From an uncultured Pseudomonadota bacterium (GTDB lineage: Bacteria; Myxococcota_A; UBA796; JAFGLY01), in NCBI GenBank assembly GCA_937912125.1, contig CALDOK010000124.1, positions 1 through 56,016 on the forward strand: a stretch of DNA of 56,016 nt, in the 5' to 3' direction. The translations under genes were made by a program, and so were the position numbers. Numbering within the stretch: position 1 is the first letter of the stretch; each line of letters begins with the position of its first letter. Below, one piece after another: positions 1 through 8,481 of the stretch. Below the pieces are notes generated by a model. The model made no database searches, had not been told where the DNA came from, and saw nothing but the letters and a program-made list of their open reading frames with translations.

Positions 1-686
1 ACTCCGATGCCTACGGCGGCGACGACTGCGACGACACCGACGCGGCCATCAACATGGGCGCCACTGAGGTCTGGTACGACGGCGTGGACTCCGACTGCGA
101 CGGCCTGTCCGACTTCGACCAGGACCTGGACGGCTACGACTCGGACGCCTACGGCGGTGACGACTGCGACGACCTGGACAGCGCCATCAATCTCGGCGTC
201 GCCGAGATCTGGTACGACGGCATCGACCAGGACTGCGACGGCCTGTCCGACTTTGACCAGGACGTCGATGGCTACGACTCGGACGCCTACGGCGGCGACG
301 ACTGCGACGACCTGGACAGCGCCATCAACCTGGGCGCCACCGAGATCTGGTACGACGGCATCGACCAGGACTGCGACGGCCTGTCCGACTTCGACCAGGA
401 CGTCGATGGCTACGACTCGGACGCCTACGGCGGCGACGACTGCGACGACCTGGACAGCGCCATCAACATCGGCGCCACCGAGATCTGGTACGACGGCGTA
501 GACTCCGACTGCGACGGGGCCTCCGACTACGACCAGGATCTGGATGGCTACGACTCCGACGCCCACGGCGGCGCTGACTGCGACGACGCCGACGCGGCGG
601 TCAACCCCATCGCCACCGAGATCTGGTACGACGGCGTGGACACCGACTGCGACGGGCTGTCCGACTACGACCAGGACATGGACGGC
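1..686 (+). repeat. 138-bp in-frame tandem repeat array
   Basis: Copies begin at about 135, 273, 411 and 549, with one more running in from the window edge. The spacing is exactly 138 bp, or 46 residues, and each unit contains Y-D-S-D-A-Y-G-G-D-D and E-I-W-Y-D-G. DNA identity between adjacent copies is very high, so copy number may vary between strains or be collapsed in an assembly. Confidence 0.9.
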
Positions 687-1802
687 CACGAGCACGACGA
701 GTTCATGGGCGATGACTGCGACGACACCGACGCGGGCGTCTACCCGGGCGCGGCCGAGCTCGAGGACGGCATCGACCAGGACTGCGACGGCGAGGTGGAC
801 GAGGCCACGGACTGGTTCGACGACGACGGCGACGGCTTCACCGAGGCCGGCGGCGACTGCGACGACACCGACGCGGGCGTGAACCCCGCCGCCGTCGAGA
901 CCCCAGATGGCGTGGACGAGGACTGTGACGGCGTCACCGACGAAGACACCACCGCCTACGACGACGACGGCGACGGCTACTCCGAGGATGACGGCGACTG
1001 CGACGACACCAACGCCTCGGTCTTCCCCGGCTCCTACGAGCTGATGGACAACGGCATCGACGACGACTGCGACGGTGTGGTCGATGACGAGTCCGAGGAC
1101 ATCGACCACGACGGCTACAGCACCTGGGGCGACGACTGCGACGACTTCGACGAGACGGTCCACCCCGGCGCACCCGAGCTCGAGGACGGCCTGGACAACG
1201 ACTGCGACGGCGAGATCGACGAAGGCACCACCGTCTACGACGACGACGGTGACGGCTGGACCGAGGCCGAAGGCGACTGCAACGACACCGAGGCCACCAC
1301 CCACCCCGACGCCGTCGAGCTCCCTGGCAATGGCGTGGACGACGACTGCGACGGCGACGTGGACGAGGGCAGCTCCAACTTCGACGACGACGGCGACGGC
1401 TGGAGCGAGGAAGCCGGCGACTGCGACGACGCGAACCCCGACGCCTACCCCGGCGCCGAGGAGATCCCCGGCAACGGCGTGGATGACGACTGCGACGATG
1501 CGGTGGACGAGAGCGACGCCGACGATCTCGACGGCGACGGCTACACGGCCTCCGAGGGCGACTGCGACGACGACAACGGCTGGATCTTCCCGGCGGCCTA
1601 CGAGTTCTGCGACGGCTTGGACAACGACTGCGACGGCGAGTACGACGAGGGCTGCGATCTGGCGGACACCGGGATCTGGGGCGACAAGACCGACGATCCC
1701 GAGCAGGGCTGCTCCGCCACCGGCGCCGGCCGCATCTCCGGGCTGGCCTGGTTGTTCGCTGGCGCACTGGCCCTCATCCGCCTGCGCCGTCGTCGGGCCT
1801 AG
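3..1802 (+). CDS. MopE-type repeat surface protein, 5' end outside window
   Basis: This is the C-terminal part of a large secreted protein; the reading frame is already open at the window edge, so its start lies upstream. It is built almost wholly of units with DxDxDG, GDDCDD and DxDCDG motifs, the pattern of the putative metal-binding (MopE-type) repeat family; clustered Asp suggests calcium binding. Units 1-5 are nearly identical, and later units (from about 690) are shorter and more varied. The C-terminus has an A-D-T-G linker, a Gly-Cys pair, a hydrophobic helix and an R-R-R-R-A tail, like the MYXO-CTERM sorting signal of Myxococcota, which suggests surface anchoring after processing. Ligand and role are unknown. 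An adhesin or matrix role is inference. Confidence 0.85.
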   Translation, partial: SDAYGGDDCDDTDAAINMGATEVWYDGVDSDCDGLSDFDQDLDGYDSDAYGGDDCDDLDSAINLGVAEIWYDGIDQDCDGLSDFDQDVDGYDSDAYGGDDCDDLDSAINLGATEIWYDGIDQDCDGLSDFDQDVDGYDSDAYGGDDCDDLDSAINIGATEIWYDGVDSDCDGASDYDQDLDGYDSDAHGGADCDDADAAVNPIATEIWYDGVDTDCDGLSDYDQDMDGHEHDEFMGDDCDDTDAGVYPGAAELEDGIDQDCDGEVDEATDWFDDDGDGFTEAGGDCDDTDAGVNPAAVETPDGVDEDCDGVTDEDTTAYDDDGDGYSEDDGDCDDTNASVFPGSYELMDNGIDDDCDGVVDDESEDIDHDGYSTWGDDCDDFDETVHPGAPELEDGLDNDCDGEIDEGTTVYDDDGDGWTEAEGDCNDTEATTHPDAVELPGNGVDDDCDGDVDEGSSNFDDDGDGWSEEAGDCDDANPDAYPGAEEIPGNGVDDDCDDAVDESDADDLDGDGYTASEGDCDDDNGWIFPAAYEFCDGLDNDCDGEYDEGCDLADTGIWGDKTDDPEQGCSATGAGRISGLAWLFAGALALIRLRRRRA

Positions 1803-1838
1803 CTCCCAGACCTCCGCAGCCTTTCGCCCCGTCGAGGG

Positions 1839-1856
1839 TCGGGGGACGATCCCCGA
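1839..1856 (+). terminator. possible weak terminator hairpin
   Basis: A 6-bp inverted repeat (TCGGGG, 6-base loop, CCCCGA) lies 37 bases after the stop of the first gene. No T-run follows, so it could equally be an incidental GC hairpin. Confidence 0.25.
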
Positions 1857-1990
1857 GCAGGCCTGCGTGACGCCTGAGATAGCGTCCATCGCGGGCTTGA
1901 CTCATCGTCTACGCTCAGGGGTAGCCCTCGCGCTGCCTTCTCGCCTACAATGCGCGTCTATACGCGCCACATCGCTCTTCGGAGAGCCCC

Positions 1991-3250
1991 ATGAAGACCT
2001 CCGCCCTGCTCGCGTTGCTCCTATGTGTCGGAGCGCTCGGCTCCTGCTGCCCTGACTGCCCCGAGCTCCCCTCCGACAGCGTGGACGACGACGGCGACGG
2101 CTACACGGAAGATCAGGGCGACTGCGACGACGACGACGCCACGGTCCATCCCAACGCCGCCGAGATCTGCGGGGACGGTGTGGACCGTGACTGCAGTGGC
2201 GATCCCGACGATGGCGTGGACGACGCCGACGCCGATGGATTCGTGTCGGCCAGCTGCACCCAGGGTGATGACTGCGACGACGGCGACGCCAGCATCAACC
2301 CCGACGCCATCGACGACTGCGACGGCTTGGACGATGACTGCGACGGCGACGTGGACGAGGACACCATCGTGGTGGACTGGGCCGGCGGTGGCGACACCAC
2401 CAGCATCCAGGAAGCAGTGGACGAGGCTCGAGACGGAGACATCATCTGCGTGTTGCCTGGCAGCTACCAGGAGAACATCGTGCTGGACGCTGGCAGTGTG
2501 TTCCTGCAGTCCCTCGAGGGCGCCAGCTCTACCACCATCGACGGTGGAGCAGCCGGCTCGGTCATGGTGTTCCAGTACGGCGACAGCTCCACGGTCCAAG
2601 GCTTCACCCTCACAAACGGCGCGGGCAGCCTGTTCGACCCCGACAACGACGGATCCCTGGATGCCTGCGGCGGCGGGCTGTTCGTGGATGCCTCCTCACC
2701 CACCCTCGTGGAAGTGGTGATCACCGGCAACAACGCGGACGATGGCGCTGGCATCTATGTCAACAACGCCAGCCTCTCCCTCGAAGATGTGGTGATCAGC
2801 GACAACGTCGCGGTCGGCTATGGCGGCGGCCTGCGCTTGCGCCACGCCAGCGATGTGTTCCTCGAGAACGTCGAGGTCTCGGCCAACGCCGCGCGCACGG
2901 GCGCCGGCGTCTCGCTGTACGACTCCGAGACCACCATGATCGACTGCAGCGTGGCCGACAACATGGCCGAGAACAACGGCGGTGGTTTCTACGCCGGCAC
3001 CGACTCCTCCGTGGAGCTCTCCTCGGGCACGGTCAGCGGCAACAGCGCCGGCGGCGAAGGCGGCGCCATCCGCGCCTACAGCTCCCGCGTCATCATGGCG
3101 GGCACCGACGTCAGCGACAACAGCGCGGTGGAGAGCGGCGGAGGCGTGGCCTGTCGCCTCTCGGATCTCAGCGTCACGGCCGAGGTCCACGACAACGATC
3201 CCGACAACATCACCTGCGACCAGTGCACCGGCTGCACCGACAGCCCTTGA
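1991..3250 (+). CDS. MopE-repeat / parallel beta-helix lipoprotein
   Basis: A 419-residue exported protein. The N-terminus has a signal peptide ending in L-G-S-C, consistent with a lipoprotein. Residues about 30-125 hold MopE-type units (DDDGDGYT, GDCDDDD, DRDCSGDPDDG). From about residue 140 there are regular short repeats rich in N-N-A, G-G-G and D-N-A that resemble a right-handed parallel beta-helix (polymorphic outer-membrane/pectate-lyase-like fold), preceded by a typical S-I-Q-E-A-V-D-E-A segment. It ends with a C-D-Q-C-T-G-C cluster. The start is supported by GGAGAG four bases upstream. It shares its architecture with the gene at 4842, so the two are probably paralogues. No catalytic residues could be assigned; a binding or adhesive role is inferred. 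Confidence 0.85.
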   Translation: MKTSALLALLLCVGALGSCCPDCPELPSDSVDDDGDGYTEDQGDCDDDDATVHPNAAEICGDGVDRDCSGDPDDGVDDADADGFVSASCTQGDDCDDGDASINPDAIDDCDGLDDDCDGDVDEDTIVVDWAGGGDTTSIQEAVDEARDGDIICVLPGSYQENIVLDAGSVFLQSLEGASSTTIDGGAAGSVMVFQYGDSSTVQGFTLTNGAGSLFDPDNDGSLDACGGGLFVDASSPTLVEVVITGNNADDGAGIYVNNASLSLEDVVISDNVAVGYGGGLRLRHASDVFLENVEVSANAARTGAGVSLYDSETTMIDCSVADNMAENNGGGFYAGTDSSVELSSGTVSGNSAGGEGGAIRAYSSRVIMAGTDVSDNSAVESGGGVACRLSDLSVTAEVHDNDPDNITCDQCTGCTDSP

Positions 3251-3303
3251 GCCAAGCCTGCTCTCAGGTGAGCGCACACGCCAGCATGCCCTCCGGAGGC
3301 TGT

Positions 3304-4842
3304 ATGAGAAACCTGCTTTCCCTCGCTCTGGCCCTGACCGCCATCGTCCCCGCCAGCGCCCGGGCCGAGGGGGCGCGCTATCTCATCATCACCACCAGCA
3401 GCTACGCTCCATACCTCGAGCCCCTGGCCGAGTGGAAGACGCGCAAGGGGATGCCCGCCCGCATCGTGACCACTCAGGAGACCGGCTACTCCACCCAGCA
3501 GATCCAGGACTATGTGCAGCAGGCGGTGGAGACCTGGGACCCGGCGCCCGAGTATGTGCTCATCGCCGCCGATCAGAACACCATCGCGATGGCGGTCGAG
3601 GATGGCTACAACACCGACACCACCTTCGGAAACCTGGACGATGACCTGTTCGTCGAGGTGGTGCCCGGTCGCTTCCCAGCTACCAGCGCCACCGAGATCC
3701 AGACCATGGTGGCCAAGACGCTGCAGTACGAGCGCACACCCATCGTCGACGACCCCTTCTACTTCCGCTCCGCCGCGCTGCTGATCTACGAAGATCACGA
3801 CGACGACGACATCTGCTCCTACTTCGGCGACGCCAACTGGGCGGCGGGCTTGATGGAGCAGGCCGGCTTCACGGATGTGAACATCTGGTCCTACGCCACC
3901 ACCTCGAACATCTACGACCGCTTCGAGGGCCTGCTGAACGACGGGGTGGGCTGGGCGGCCCACCACGGCGTGGTGGGCTCCAACTGCGAGTGGCCCGCAT
4001 ACGGCGTGGACCCCGAAGGCCTGCACAACGGCCCCATGCTGCCCATCATGGTGGGCTACACCTGTCAGACCCTGGGCTACTCCGGCTACAACTGCTTCGG
4101 CGAGCGCTGGCTCCAGGCCGGCACCCCGGCCAACCCCCTGGGCGGCGTGGCCTACGTGGGCCAAGCGGCGAGCTGCTCCTACTGCGCCCACTGGCGTTCC
4201 GCCCTGCGGCGGGGCTTCTGGGGCTACATCTTCGAGGACAGGGGTCCCACCGACATCGTCGCCTTCGGTGACGCCGTCGAGGCCGGGCGCCTGCGCTACT
4301 ACGAGGAGTTCCGGTCCTCGAGCCAGTACTACGTCTCCACGGCCATGGGCGATCCCGAGCTCAACATCTGGACCGATGTGCCCCAAGCCTTCGAGATCAG
4401 CCACCCGCCCATCGTGCCCCGGGGCGAGATCGAGTTCTCCGTGCTCGTGAGCCAGGGCGGCGTCCCCCGCGAGGGGGTGCTGGTCTGCGCCATGTCCGAC
4501 GAGGGCAGCTACGCCTACGAGTACTCGGACGACGACGGCCTTGTCAGCTTCTCCATCGACACCAGCCAGGACGTGGAGCTCTACCTCACCGCCACCGGGC
4601 GCAACCTCTACCCCTACGAGGGCAACATCCAGGTCTACGAGGTCGGCGCGCCGGTGGACACGGGGGATCCTCCCTTGGATGACACCAGCGATCCCGACAT
4701 CCCCGACGACACCGACCGCCCTCCCGTGGGCATCGCCCCAGGCGGCACCTGCGGCTGTGTCAGCCCTGCAGTGCCGGCGGCTCCCCTGGCGCTGCTCCTG
4801 CTCCCCCTCTGGCTGCGCCGGCGGCGCGAAGGGAGGGCCTGA
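3304..4842 (+). CDS. gingipain-like C25 cysteine peptidase with MYXO-CTERM-type anchor
   Basis: A 512-residue secreted protease of the C25 (gingipain) family. A signal peptide (about 1-20, ending S-A-R-A) is followed by the family start R-Y-L-I-I-T and the W-K-T-R-K-G-M-P segment. The catalytic pair is visible as His220/His221 in A-A-H-H-G and Cys254 in G-Y-T-C-Q; the spacing of about 33 residues matches gingipains. After the catalytic domain comes an Ig-like region (about 360-455), an Asp/Thr/Pro linker, then C-G-C, a hydrophobic helix and an R-R-R-R tail. ATG at 3304 is chosen over an upstream start because GGAGG sits at 3295-3299 and a signal peptide follows. The stop overlaps the next start (TGATG). 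Confidence 0.88.
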   Translation: MRNLLSLALALTAIVPASARAEGARYLIITTSSYAPYLEPLAEWKTRKGMPARIVTTQETGYSTQQIQDYVQQAVETWDPAPEYVLIAADQNTIAMAVEDGYNTDTTFGNLDDDLFVEVVPGRFPATSATEIQTMVAKTLQYERTPIVDDPFYFRSAALLIYEDHDDDDICSYFGDANWAAGLMEQAGFTDVNIWSYATTSNIYDRFEGLLNDGVGWAAHHGVVGSNCEWPAYGVDPEGLHNGPMLPIMVGYTCQTLGYSGYNCFGERWLQAGTPANPLGGVAYVGQAASCSYCAHWRSALRRGFWGYIFEDRGPTDIVAFGDAVEAGRLRYYEEFRSSSQYYVSTAMGDPELNIWTDVPQAFEISHPPIVPRGEIEFSVLVSQGGVPREGVLVCAMSDEGSYAYEYSDDDGLVSFSIDTSQDVELYLTATGRNLYPYEGNIQVYEVGAPVDTGDPPLDDTSDPDIPDDTDRPPVGIAPGGTCGCVSPAVPAAPLALLLLPLWLRRRREGRA

Positions 4843-6194
4843 TGCGGCGCGCTTGGCTTCCCCTGCTCTCCCTGCTCGTGGCCTGTCCCCCCAAGGGCGA
4901 GGTGCTCGACGACACCGGTGAGACGGTCCCCTACGACCCCAACGACAACGACGGTGACGGCGTGACCGTCGGCGACGGCGACTGCGACGATGACGACCCT
5001 GGGGTCTACCCGGGCGCCGATGAGATCCCCTACGACGGCGCGGACCAGGACTGCGACGGCCAGGACAGCCTGGACGCCGACAAAGACGGCTTCGACGCCC
5101 TGTGGTTTGGCGGTGACGACTGCGACGACGACGACCCCGAGATCAACCCGGGCGCCACGGAGGTCTGCGGCGACGGCATCGACCGGGACTGCTCCGGCGA
5201 TCCCGACGACGGCAGCACCGACGCCGACAGCGATGGCTTCGTCAGCTGGGCCTGCACCGACGGTGACGACTGCGACGACGGTGACAGCGCTGTCCAGCCG
5301 AATCGCGACGTCTCGGTGCCAGGCGACTACAGCACGGTGGTCGCGGCGGTGGCCGCGGTGTGCTCCGGCAGCACGGTCACCGTCTCCGCCGGCACCTACA
5401 GCGGCGCCATCGATGCCGCCGGCAAGGCCATCAGCCTGGTGGGCGAGGCTGGCGCCGCGAGCACCGTCCTGCTGGGAGACGGCACCGGGTCCGTGATCAC
5501 CCTGGGCAACGCCAACGGAGCGTCTCTGGTGTCGGGCGTCTCCATTCGCGGTGGTGACGCCAGCTATGGCGGCGGCGTGTACTGCACGGGCTCTTGCACC
5601 ATCGAGGACTCCATCTTCACCGGCAACGCCGGCGCCTTCGGCGGGGGTGTGGCGCTGGTGGACGCCGACTTCTCGGTCGCTTCCTGCAGCTTCAGCGGCA
5701 ACACCGCCCAGGAGGGCGCCGGGCTGTACGTGCACAGCTCCATCGGCAGCGTCTCGGACGTGGTGCTGGCCGACATGGCCGCCACCCGCGGGGGCGGCGG
5801 TGCGTCGGTCTGGTTCTCCGAGGTCGACTTCTCCGGCATCACGGCCCAGGACCTGTCCGCGCCCCAGGGTGGCGGGCTCTTCCTCTACCTGCACGAGGGC
5901 CAGGTGGCGTCATCCACCTTCGACGACTGCAGCGCGGATCTCGGCGGCGGTGTGTGGAGCCGCGAGGCCAGCCTGGACCTGAGCGGCAACAGCTTCCACA
6001 GCAACTACAGCCAGTGGGGCGGCGCCGGCTACTACTGCTGGGACTCCACCATCACCAACCTCGAGAGCAACACCTTCACAGGCAGCGGCCTGGGTGACTA
6101 TGACGGCAACGGCTACCCCAGCGCCAACGACTGCGACGACTACACGTCCACGCCGTGCCTCGATGTGGGCTGCCGGGGCTGCTACGGCTGCTGA
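4842..6194 (+). CDS. MopE-repeat / parallel beta-helix lipoprotein (paralogue)
   Basis: A 450-residue lipoprotein; the signal peptide ends L-L-V-A-C. Residues about 30-150 contain MopE-type units (NDGDGVTVGDGDCDDDD, DRDCSGDPDDG). From about 155 there are beta-helix-like turns with G-G-G-V, S-G-N-T and S-S-T-F motifs. The C-terminus is Cys-rich (C-L-D-V-G-C-R-G-C-Y-G-C). Its first ATG overlaps the stop of the C25 peptidase gene by one base, so the two are probably translationally coupled and may act together at the cell surface. The function of the beta-helix is not evident: pectate-lyase-like enzymes and adhesins share this fold, and no active site was recognised. Confidence 0.85.
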   Translation: MRRAWLPLLSLLVACPPKGEVLDDTGETVPYDPNDNDGDGVTVGDGDCDDDDPGVYPGADEIPYDGADQDCDGQDSLDADKDGFDALWFGGDDCDDDDPEINPGATEVCGDGIDRDCSGDPDDGSTDADSDGFVSWACTDGDDCDDGDSAVQPNRDVSVPGDYSTVVAAVAAVCSGSTVTVSAGTYSGAIDAAGKAISLVGEAGAASTVLLGDGTGSVITLGNANGASLVSGVSIRGGDASYGGGVYCTGSCTIEDSIFTGNAGAFGGGVALVDADFSVASCSFSGNTAQEGAGLYVHSSIGSVSDVVLADMAATRGGGGASVWFSEVDFSGITAQDLSAPQGGGLFLYLHEGQVASSTFDDCSADLGGGVWSREASLDLSGNSFHSNYSQWGGAGYYCWDSTITNLESNTFTGSGLGDYDGNGYPSANDCDDYTSTPCLDVGCRGCYGC

Positions 6195-6397
6195 GCCACC
6201 GGGCGAGCGCTCCGTTCCGAATGGTTGCTGAGACATGTTGTGATACATGATTCGTAGCACGGCTATGCTCTGGCGGAGGGAGCAGGAGCGGGCGCTGGAG
6301 AGCTATATCGTTGAGAATACGTGACATTCTATGAGTGGCACGGCGTGTGCATTAGCCCTGGTTGCCCAGTCCCGGGCTCCCGACCCAGGAGGTCCCC
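6195..6397 (+). promoter_or_regulatory. AT-richer intergenic region with two inverted repeats
   Basis: This 203-base gap is clearly lower in GC than its surroundings. It contains CATGT-6-ACATG (6234-6249) and the imperfect palindrome GAATACGTGACATTC (6315-6329). Either could be an operator or part of the promoter for the LysM lipoprotein gene. No convincing -35/-10 pair at the right spacing was found. Confidence 0.35.
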
Positions 6398-7249
6398 ATG
6401 CACCGCAGCCTCATCCTGTTCCTGCTCTCCGCAGTCGCCTGCCAGATGGACGCCGAGCCGCGAGGGCCGACCCCCACCACCCTGGCCATCATCCAGACCG
6501 AACCCGTCACCACCGCGGTCTCCCCTCCCCCGCTGGCCTCGGTCTTCACGCCGGTGGGCACCAGCGTGGAGAGCGACGGCATCGAGGTCGCCCAGGGCGT
6601 CGCCACTGTGGCCGAGGATCTGCCCCGCAGCGTCACCGTGGAGGTGAGGGCCGGCGAGAACCTGGTGCTGCTGGCGCGCTGGGCCGACAGCAGCGTGGAG
6701 ACGGTGGCCGAGCTCAACGGCCTGGACGTGAGCGAGCCCCTGTACCCGGGCCAGAGCCTGGTGCTGCCCTCGGTGGACGAGACCAGCGACGCGGCGGTAC
6801 TGGACTCCCGCCAGGCTTTCGCCCAGGGACGCCTGGAGCGCTACCTCGAGCGCCGCGGTGGCCTGATGGCCGTCGAGGAGCACCGGGTGCGCACGGGCGA
6901 GACGGCCTGGGCCATCGCCCGTGACCAGCACGGCATCCCCACCTGGGTCCTCGAGGCCTACAACCCCGACACCGATCTGGGCCGCCTGGGTATCGGCGAG
7001 CGCCTGCTGGTGCCGGTGCTCTCGGACACCGTGGCCGAGGTGGACCCGGTCGGTGAGACTGTCGAGCCCGAAGCCAGCGCGCTGTGGGGCGCTCCGCCAG
7101 TGGACCCCAGCGGCGAGAGCACCCTGGGCATGGAGGACGAGCTGGCCCCCGAGGACCTGCCCAGCGCGTCCGAGACCGTGATGCTGCGCGCTGTGGTGGA
7201 CCCCTTCGCCCTGGACCCCATGGATGAGGAGCCCGTGGACGCTCCCTGA
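6398..7249 (+). CDS. two-LysM-domain lipoprotein
   Basis: A 283-residue exported protein whose signal peptide ends S-A-V-A-C (lipobox). Two LysM-like domains are visible. The first follows V-E-V-R-A-G-E-N-L and includes L-N-G-L-D-V, ending P-G-Q-S-L-V-L-P. The second follows H-R-V-R-T-G-E-T-A-W-A-I-A, ending I-G-E-R-L-L-V-P. LysM binds the glycan of peptidoglycan, so this is probably a periplasmic wall-binding lipoprotein; no enzymatic domain is seen. The C-terminal 80 residues are acidic and low in complexity. ATG at 6398 is preferred over 6362 because AGGAGG at 6387-6392 is five bases upstream and the signal peptide starts there. The gene ends before a strong terminator. Confidence 0.85.
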   Translation: MHRSLILFLLSAVACQMDAEPRGPTPTTLAIIQTEPVTTAVSPPPLASVFTPVGTSVESDGIEVAQGVATVAEDLPRSVTVEVRAGENLVLLARWADSSVETVAELNGLDVSEPLYPGQSLVLPSVDETSDAAVLDSRQAFAQGRLERYLERRGGLMAVEEHRVRTGETAWAIARDQHGIPTWVLEAYNPDTDLGRLGIGERLLVPVLSDTVAEVDPVGETVEPEASALWGAPPVDPSGESTLGMEDELAPEDLPSASETVMLRAVVDPFALDPMDEEPVDAP

Positions 7250-7266
7250 GCCCCTGCAGCGGCCCC

Positions 7267-7304
7267 AGCACGGCGGAGGCGACCTCCGCCGTGCTTTCCT
7301 TTAT
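7267..7304 (+). terminator. rho-independent terminator after LysM gene
   Basis: A perfect 13-bp stem (AGCACGGCGGAGG, loop CGA, CCTCCGCCGTGCT) is followed by TTCCTTTAT. It starts 17 bases after the LysM stop and ends just before the next gene, so it should isolate the two transcripts. Confidence 0.88.
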
Positions 7305-7307
7305 ACT
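7302..7307 (+). promoter_or_regulatory. possible -10 box for a leaderless transcript
   Basis: TATACT lies directly after the terminator T-run and seven bases before the ATG at 7315. A start point near the ATG would make the GH105 mRNA leaderless. The -35 region falls inside the terminator stem and does not match consensus. Confidence 0.3.
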
Positions 7308-7314
7308 CACGCCC

Positions 7315-8478
7315 ATGCTCCGCCCCTCTCTTCTGCTGTTCCTGGCCGGCTGCGGCCCCGACCTCAACCCCGTAGAGCAGCCGCTGGACAGCCTGCCCCT
7401 GGCCGAAGCCCTGGGCGAGCAGGGCGTGGGCAACTACAGCTGCGGCAGCCTGATGTTCGACTGGACCCAGTCCGTCTGGGCCTTCGGCATCCACCGCTTG
7501 TACGCCGTCACCGGCGAGACCAGCTGGCAGGACTGCTACCGGGCCTGGATGGACGACGCCCTGCCCGGGTTCGAGGCCTCCGAGCCGGAGAGCTTCACCT
7601 CTTCCGACTCCATGTCGCCCTCCACCCTGGCCGCCACCCTGATGCTCGAAGACGGGACGGCCCACTACGCCGCCATCGCCACCGCGGCGGACCTCTACCT
7701 CGACGGCGCGCCGCGCTTGGACAACGGTGCCATCGCCCACTGGGGCTTGGAGAATCCCTACGGCTTCGAGACCGATCAGGTCTGGATCGACAGCATGTTC
7801 ATGTTCGGCGCCTACCTGGCGCGCATGTACGCAGCCACCGGCGACGGCGCCTACCTGGATCGCTACGTCGAGCAGTACCTGGCCTTCTCCGATCTGTGCA
7901 GGGACCCCGACGACCAGCTCTACCACCACGCATGGGACGACTCGGACCAGCGCAACATCCCCGCCGACGCCGTGTACTGGGCCCGCGGCAACGCCTGGGT
8001 GCTGGTGTCGGCCGCCGAGCTGCTGAACGAGCTCGAGCCGACAGACGAGGCCTGGCAGATCATCCAGCCCCTGTACCAGCGCCAGGCCGAGGCCTTCCTG
8101 GCCCACCAGGATCCGGACGATGGGCTGTGGCACACAGTGATCAACGAGCCCCTGGGCGACGATCCCGAAAACTACACCGAGACCTCCGGCTCCGCGCTGA
8201 TCGGCTACGGCCTGGCCCGAGGCATCGAAGCCGGCGCCCTCGATCGCGACGCCTGGAGCCCCGCGGTGGTGACCGCCGCAGTCGGCGTCATGGGCCGCAT
8301 CGACGAGCGCAGTGATGGCAAGCTGAGCATCGAGGGCACCAGCTTCGGCACCAACCCAGGCGAGGACTACGAGCACTACGTGGGGGTCGAGCAGGTGGAT
8401 GACATGATGCTGGGCTACGGCCCCGCCATCATGTTGCTGGCCGAAGCCCACGGCCTGCCCATGCCCGCAGACAGGTGA
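7315..8478 (+). CDS. GH105-like unsaturated glucuronyl/rhamnogalacturonyl hydrolase lipoprotein
   Basis: A 387-residue lipoprotein (signal peptide ends L-F-L-A-G-C). The body matches the alpha/alpha-barrel of GH105 hydrolases: V-W-I-D-S-M-F-M (Asp159, in the place of the family's catalytic Asp), Y-W-A-R-G-N-A-W-V-L and E-T-S-G-S-A-L-I-G-Y-G. Family members remove the unsaturated uronic acid left by polysaccharide lyases. The protein would act outside the inner membrane; the substrate cannot be read from sequence. Start 7315 is preferred because the signal peptide begins there, and the upstream in-frame start lies inside the terminator stem. No ribosome-binding site is evident. The neighbour sixA starts three bases after its stop. 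Confidence 0.82.
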   Translation: MLRPSLLLFLAGCGPDLNPVEQPLDSLPLAEALGEQGVGNYSCGSLMFDWTQSVWAFGIHRLYAVTGETSWQDCYRAWMDDALPGFEASEPESFTSSDSMSPSTLAATLMLEDGTAHYAAIATAADLYLDGAPRLDNGAIAHWGLENPYGFETDQVWIDSMFMFGAYLARMYAATGDGAYLDRYVEQYLAFSDLCRDPDDQLYHHAWDDSDQRNIPADAVYWARGNAWVLVSAAELLNELEPTDEAWQIIQPLYQRQAEAFLAHQDPDDGLWHTVINEPLGDDPENYTETSGSALIGYGLARGIEAGALDRDAWSPAVVTAAVGVMGRIDERSDGKLSIEGTSFGTNPGEDYEHYVGVEQVDDMMLGYGPAIMLLAEAHGLPMPADR

Positions 8479-8481
8479 CAC

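Noticed and set aside
1..686. CRISPR-like array
   Set aside because: The repeats are contiguous, 138 bp long and in frame with a protein; there are no unique spacers.
1897..1951. Promoter before the first beta-helix gene (TTGACT at 1897 and TACAAT at 1946)
   Set aside because: The two boxes are over 40 bases apart and neither has a fitting partner at 16-18 bases.
3..6194. MopE repeats as copper-binding sites
   Set aside because: Copper binding in MopE itself relies on other residues; the repeats here look like generic Asp-rich metal loops, more likely for calcium.
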